64,000 nucleotides of DNA from Adenophora triphylla var. japonica (lineage: Eukaryota > Streptophyta > Magnoliopsida > Asterales > Campanulaceae), in NCBI GenBank assembly GCA_022495995.1, contig JAFEMH010002572.1:62001-126000 (forward strand). The letters are read 5' to 3'. Below are positions 58,866-64,000 of the stretch, in pieces; the first letter of the stretch is position 1, and every line of letters starts with the position of its first letter. The position numbers were made by a program, and so were the translations under genes. The notes beneath the pieces were generated by a model. It did not search any database. It was not told where the DNA came from and saw only the letters and a program-made list of their open reading frames with translations.

Positions 58866-60530
58866 TAAGATTTTTGTTTGTCTTATACTTAAAGTATAAG
58901 AGTCAGTTTTAATAAAATATTAGAGTTTTTTTCAATTTATTTTTCTAAAAATTGAGAAAAAAAAAGTGAAAAAATGACTTTTATACATGTGGTATTTGTC
59001 TTACTATATCAAAGTTTTTTTATTAATCTTCCTGAAAAGTAAAATCTGAGGAAAAAAATCAAAAAATGATTCTTATACTTTTGTTATAAGAAGCGAACTA
59101 GTCTTTTAATATGTTTTCTTTTTTCTTTTAATGAGGGAAAAATGATTTCTCACTCCCATTTAAAAAATTCCTGGCTCCGCCACTAACTCATCAATTTGCA
59201 GGCTAAGTGTTTACAACTAGGGAGGTTAAATTTGAGACAGATGGGAACCAGAACCAATGCGCAATTGCATTCGGGTCAATATATCTATTATACAATACAA
59301 TGGAGGTTATAAGTGGTGGTTCAGATTTAAACTTAGAAAATTGATCTAACGGCAGAAATTATTTTTAAAAAGAATTAAAGTTCAAATATAATATACAATA
59401 ACCACTACGATCGATCCATAACCGTTGCGATCCAAGGGCTATTATTAATCAATTTTAACTTTTTTTTATTTTCAATTGTTGGATTTCTTTTCAATTGTCT
59501 GATCCTACGACTGTAGATTGGCGATATCTATTTCAATACATACTCCCTCCATCAAGAGAATTTTAGTCAAATTGCAATAATTTTAATTATTAATTTAAAT
59601 AAAAAATAATAATTCTTATAAAATTCTAAAAATCATCATTGAAAATATTATTAGTTGTGTTAGAATAAAAAAAATCTTAAATTTTTATTAGAATCACTAT
59701 TTTTTTTTAATTTATTCACGTGAGATGGGACGAGAGTATAATAATGTAGTAATAGTATATATAACTATTATTTGGAAATTGGGGTGTACAAAGCAAGTGG
59801 TCTGGTTGTGTACCGACTGTCTCACTTTCTCTCAATTTACAATTTAATTGATATGGATTTTGATTATTTTTGTAATATACTTTTTAAAACTAAAAGTGTG
59901 TAGATATTTTCATGAAATTCTAAAAATTGTTATTGACAGTATTTTTAATGGTGAAACAATAACAATTTTTATAATTGCATAAAAATATCTAAATTTTCAT
60001 AAAATTACGATCAAAATTTGATTTAGTTGACCATTAATTAAAGTCATAGCGGTCTAAATTTTTTGAGACGGAGGGAGCATTTTTTTCGAGAGGAGTATTT
60101 GGTACACGCCAATTTCCAAAGAGTGGTTAGGATCTATCTTCAACCACGATAAAGAGCGGCTGTGATTGTCTCCATGAAAAATTTCCTATAGACTTTAGAA
60201 AAAGAAGGGTCCAGATTAATCCATAACCGCCCTAATCTAATGACTATTATTAAAAGATTTTATTTCTTTTTAATTTCAATCGTTGGATTATTTTTTAGTA
60301 ACTCTAATCTAAGGATTGACAATTAACGGTTTCCTTTATTCATTTCTTTTTTTTAATTTTTGGCATTTTTTTTAATTTTTGGCAAAAGCTATATTTTCAT
60401 CACTGAACTATAAAATTTTTCAAAATGTTCTCACTGAACTTTTACATTTTTCAAAATGATCTCACTCTGTTAACAAATTCGCTTAAAACTTAACGAAATC
60501 TAGCTACATTAAATATGCATGATTAAAAAA

Positions 60531-60723
60531 TTTCAAAAAAAAATTATTTTAGAAAAATGTTTGTACCTAAATCAATTAAAAAATTATTCATCATGATTAC
60601 TTAAGTTTTTTGTTTCGAACATTGGATAAAAATAAGATAGGGAATGGGTTATGGATTATAATTATTATTAATTATTTATATGATTAATGGGTTGGTTGGG
60701 GTTACGAAAAAAGAATAATAATA
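60531..60723. repeat. Direct repeat, copy 1
   Basis: About 193 bp from TTTCAAAAAAAAATT to GTTACGAAAAAAGAATAATA, repeated at 61258-61459 with scattered changes. The intervening 530 bases are AT-rich and without an ORF. Confidence 0.8.
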
Positions 60724-61257
60724 ATGAATAATTTTCATTTAAGTTATATTTTAAAATAGTTTTTTTTTTATAAATATTTATAGCAAAGATTCATAAGTAA
60801 TCTTTCTATTCACTTTTAAAATTTTTTGTTTTGCAAATATATAATGAGTGGTAATTGATAAAAAAATCATTTAGAATCAAAATTTGTAAGAAAGAGACAT
60901 TCAATTTGTGATATTTTTTTTGAAAAATAGACACTTATTTTGGAATATTGGAGTATATTATTTTGTGTTGTTTAGGGGTGATTTGTATTTTGTTGATAAC
61001 CGATTATAAATAAATGATCATTTTTTAATTTTTTTAATTATTTAATATACTCCTTAAAATATGGTTTAGGGTTTATATATACTCTTTCTTTAAAAAAAAA
61101 TTGAATTGGGTATTTTTTTTCTTTTTTATTTATGTGTATTCCAATTTGATTTATTTATTTTTCTCTTTTATTTTATTAGGATCATTTATTTAAGGAGTGT
61201 ATCTTAACATAATAATTAATATTATATTTAATTGAGTTTTTGAACGATTTTAGAATC

Positions 61258-61459
61258 TTTCAAAAAAAAAAAAACTGATTTTAGAAAAATGTTCGTACCT
61301 AAATCAATTAAAAAATCGTTCGTCATGATTACTTAAGTTTTTTATTTCGAACCTTGGGTAAAAATAGGATTAGGGATGGGTTATGGATTATAATTATAAT
61401 TATTATTAATTATTTATATGATTAATGGATTGGGTTGGGGTTACGAAAAAAGAATAATA
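61258..61459. repeat. Direct repeat, copy 2
   Basis: Second copy of the 60531 repeat, sharing AGAAAAATGTTCGTACCTAA and ATGGGTTATGGATTATAATT. Confidence 0.8.
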
Positions 61460-61615
61460 GTAAAATGGGGATTATAAGAAAGTTTTTTTACTAACCCTAA
61501 ATGGATAACGTTTCCGGATAATCGACTTTCTCATATTCTCTTCGGCAATTACACAAACAAACCAACCTCCAACATATGTTGATTATGGAACAAAGTAATC
61601 ATCACGGTATTGGGT

Positions 61616-61646
<31 letters not shown>

Positions 61647-61732
61647 GGGATGGGAGGAAGGCGATTTTATCTTTTTTTTTTTTGTGTACTGTCACCGTGC
61701 AAGTGTCACGGGTAAGAGAATACTAGTATATA

Positions 61733-62014
61733 CTCCCTCCGTCCCACTATACTAGACACCCAAGGGGTGGGTTCAAAAACCAAGGAAAAAGAATAAAATA
61801 AAAAAAATGTGTGATGGAAAATGAAGAGAGAGAATGAGTGGGGTAAATAGTAGTGTTGGTTGAATAAATGTGTGGTAGAAAATGAAGAGAGAGAATGAGT
61901 GGTGGGGTAGAGTGAATATAAAAATATAAAAACTTGATTATTTTTGGAAGGTGTCAAGTATAGTGGGACGGCCCAAAATGGAAAGAAGTGTCAAGTATAG
62001 TGGGACGGAGGGAG
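61733..62014. mobile_element. Stowaway-like MITE
   Basis: 282 bp with ends CTCCCTCCGTCCCACTATAC and its perfect inverted match, flanked by TA. The interior (GAAAATGAAGAGAGAGAATG twice) is shared with the MITEs at 15144 and 29207. Confidence 0.9.
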
Positions 62015-63051
62015 TATACAATTGCCTGCTTATGCATGTAAATATCTCACTACTTGAACATTTAGTTATGTTTCTTTAAACATTTGATGATAATTTTTTA
62101 GGCTTGTGAAAGAGAAAGTGTGAGAATTCTCGTAGGATTTCTAACTCTTAAAAATCGTGTGGCGTGGTTATGGTAAGTTAGATTTTATACTTTCTTTATT
62201 AAAAATTTAGATTTATATTTGGTATGGATATTAGTTAGTTAGTATACATCTTTTAATTATATAAATATCTCTTTTATTACTTTATTTTATGACTAACAAT
62301 AATAATTGATCTCTATCTCTTTGCTAGTGTCAATCGATTTGATCTCTTGTAAGATACTCCAATAACTTAGAGAAAGAGATTGACATTAAGATTTCCATGT
62401 GGCTGCCTATATATAAGAAGATCATTCAAGGAGAAAGTTAGACATTCAAGAGTTCTTTCGAGAGACAAAGTCACTTATCAGTGTTCAAATTAAAAAGTGT
62501 CATTAGGGTGTCTGTGCAGTTATGCATTACATCTGAACACATGTAGATTTTGTACAAGTTCTTTGGTTTCTGTTCAGATAGAATCACTTCCATTGAACCA
62601 AGAAGGTTGTTCTTTGATCATTAGTTGCTTAGGACTTGTGTTAGTATTTTCATATTTGTAATTTCATTAGTTAGGTTTTTGTTTCTGTAATGTAATCAGA
62701 TCTTTTATTAGTGAAATCCTTTTTAAACTTAAAGCATTTTTTGCTTGAGTTGAACTATTAAACGTTTAAATTTTATGTGTTATTAATTTGATTCTGCCGC
62801 AATCAATTATTGTGTGAATAGTTGTATATCACATTTATACACCCAACTCTCTGAGAAGGTTAACCTAGTTTCACAAGGTAGTGCTCTTCTTTGTTAAAAC
62901 TACTTGTGTTATAAGCCTCAATTAATTAAACTGAATAAAAGAAGATTCAAATGTGCGAGCAGACTTGGGAACATAAAAGAAAATATGTGAGTATATATAT
63001 ATATAAATTAAATTTGCTGCTAAACTAACAATTTTGTCATATTTTGTAATA
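62015..63051. other. Non-coding DNA, possibly part of an old LTR
   Basis: No gene seen. 62340-62890 has LTR-like composition (TATATATAAG near 62408, then a long T-rich stretch), but no defined ends or duplication were found. Confidence 0.35.
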
Positions 63052-63156
63052 CTCCCTCCGTACCAGTTTAAGTTTCTTATTTTCCTTTTTAGTATGTCCT
63101 AGTTTGAGGTTCTTAGTTGCTCTATTACTTAAAATGGATAATGAGACCCACTTGCC
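63052..63156. mobile_element. Left end of a Stowaway-like MITE
   Basis: It starts CTCCCTCCGTACCAGTTTAAG after TA, with MITE-like sequence to about 63150, then passes into a coding stretch. A loosely matching inverted end (GACTGGGAGGGAG) occurs near 63982-63994. Confidence 0.55.
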
Positions 63157-63546
63157 ATGCGACATAGAATGGATGGCATTGTCGCCTATGCCTCCCAAAT
63201 GGAGGATGGACTTAGGTTTCCTATCGATCCTTTTATATGTGTCGTGATGCATAAAGCCCAAGCCGCCGTTGTCGACCTTCATCCAAATGGTATATGTATC
63301 CTCACCAGTTACTTAGTCATTTATAGATCCCTTAGGAAAGAACCTACTGTTCCCTTACTAGTTCATCTGTTTGAAGGTTATATAGCCGTGTCTAAGCAAG
63401 ATGGCATTGTTGAGAACCATTTATCCATCAAATGTAGAAAACCCAAGATTCTTACTCCTCTTCCTAAAAAGGTCCATAATTGGCAGTCTAAGTCTATTTT
63501 TGTAACTTCTTGTATTGACTGGAACCATTATGGCGACCTTCGATAG
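63157..63546 (+). pseudogene. Plant retrotransposon gag-like ORF fragment
   Basis: 129 codons ending at 63546. EDGLRFPIDPFICVVMHKAQ, VDLHPNGICILTSYLVIYRS and KEPTVPLLVHLFEGY follow the pattern of the N-terminal domain called 'putative gypsy-type transposon' in plant databases (GLRFPxxPFxxxV...LxPNxWR.L..F). Related but frameshifted coding traces may continue to about 63900. The annotated ATG lies in the middle of the conserved part, so the true start is unknown. Confidence 0.5.
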
Positions 63547-64000
63547 ACAGTCCCCAAAATTTAGACCAGAAAGGCTTTAGTATCTGACGACAATCGCCTT
63601 AAGGACATAATTTTGAAACTTCTCGACAATGCCCAGGATAGAGGCCTTGCTTAATTTTCTTGGAGAGAAATCATTTCCAGTCAATCTCTACCGTAGAAAG
63701 TTGGCCTTCCAGACTTCACCTTTCCATGGAACGAATCACGCGTTCCTATTGTCCATACCCCCCTTATCCTGGTTGGGAAATTCATTCAGAAAATTGCTTT
63801 GCCTCAGATTGTGAACCTTGCAAACAGGAAGGTCACTGTTGCAATGCAATGTTTGATGTCTATAGTATGTTTCTCGCCTTTAAGCTTTGTTTTTGACTTG
63901 TTTTTCCCCTTTTTTCCTTTATTAACTGTTTAAAAAAAGTCGTCAGAATTGATGGTTGCCGGAAGTTTTAACTGGATAAGACTGGGAGGGAGTGATATAA
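63547..64000. other. Window edge, probable decayed continuation of the gag-like sequence
   Basis: Short overlapping frames only. Readable pieces (LKDIILKLLDNAQDRGLA, then frame changes) suggest a decayed retroelement. Confidence 0.4.

Larger units (their letters stand above)
58866..61732. other. AT-rich intergenic DNA with eroded MITEs and a dispersed duplication
   Basis: No gene seen. About 59543-59736 has Stowaway-like ends (CTCCCTCCATCAAG; GGGACGAGAG) and TA flanks; a lone end GACGGAGGGAG lies near 60068. A 200-bp direct repeat occurs at 60531-60723 and 61258-61459. T runs lie at 61619-61646 and 61672-61683. Confidence 0.55.

Noticed and set aside
62340..62890. Solo copia LTR
   Set aside because: Composition is suggestive but I could not find ends or a target-site duplication.

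Overview
The window is nuclear DNA from a flowering plant, most likely a core eudicot. It holds plant NAC genes, a tonoplast aquaporin, fragments of plant alpha-amylase, PPR and copper-ATPase genes, and many plant transposon families (Ty3 chromoviruses, Ty1/copia, a TRIM, hAT, Mutator, Harbinger-like and Stowaway-like elements). Introns have GT..AG borders and intergenic DNA is AT-rich. No RNA gene and no CRISPR array was seen.

Layout. 1-14499: two related long-LTR Ty3 elements. Element B (2599-11556, + strand, complete LTRs) sits inside the gag gene of element A (- strand, running off the left edge) and is flanked by the 5-bp duplication CAGCC. 14500-16400: intergenic DNA with a small hAT element and a Stowaway-like MITE. 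16.4-48.8 kb: a rearranged local duplication built from a NAC gene followed by remnants of an alpha-amylase gene. NAC copies lie at 16849 and 31055, amylase exons recur in several blocks, and the third block has no NAC gene. This cluster is invaded by a Ty1/copia element (19965-26139), a short-LTR Ty3 chromovirus (34049-39016, - strand), a solo LTR (45065-45792), a TRIM (45987-46636) and a hAT-like element (46866-47989). It also carries a PPR gene fragment, an exon-like piece of a copper P-type ATPase gene and a roughly 100-bp-period minisatellite. 49.0-54.6 kb: a transposase remnant, a Harbinger-like MITE and a Mutator-like element with long terminal inverted repeats around a gene-like fragment. 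55081-56587: a three-exon TIP2-type aquaporin with a stop at codon 24. 56.6-64 kb: AT-rich DNA with MITEs, a hAT-like element made of GGTTC/ACCGG words and, at the edge, a gag-like ORF.

Function. The only open, apparently intact host genes are the two NAC-like transcription factor genes. The aquaporin would be complete apart from one nonsense codon. Every retroelement coding region is broken, although several have very similar LTRs.

Most notable. (1) Three retroelement families and one unassigned locus carry palindromes with the same core GCGGTCGC but different arms. (2) The copia element has no TGG-type primer binding site; the DNA just after its 5' LTR is instead complementary over 14 nt to a segment inside that LTR. 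(3) CTG-to-CCG changes with small indels cluster in one LTR of each of two elements and resemble some of the frameshifts, which suggests a consensus-sequence artefact. (4) Perfect target-site duplications date many insertions relative to each other. All comparisons were made by eye.
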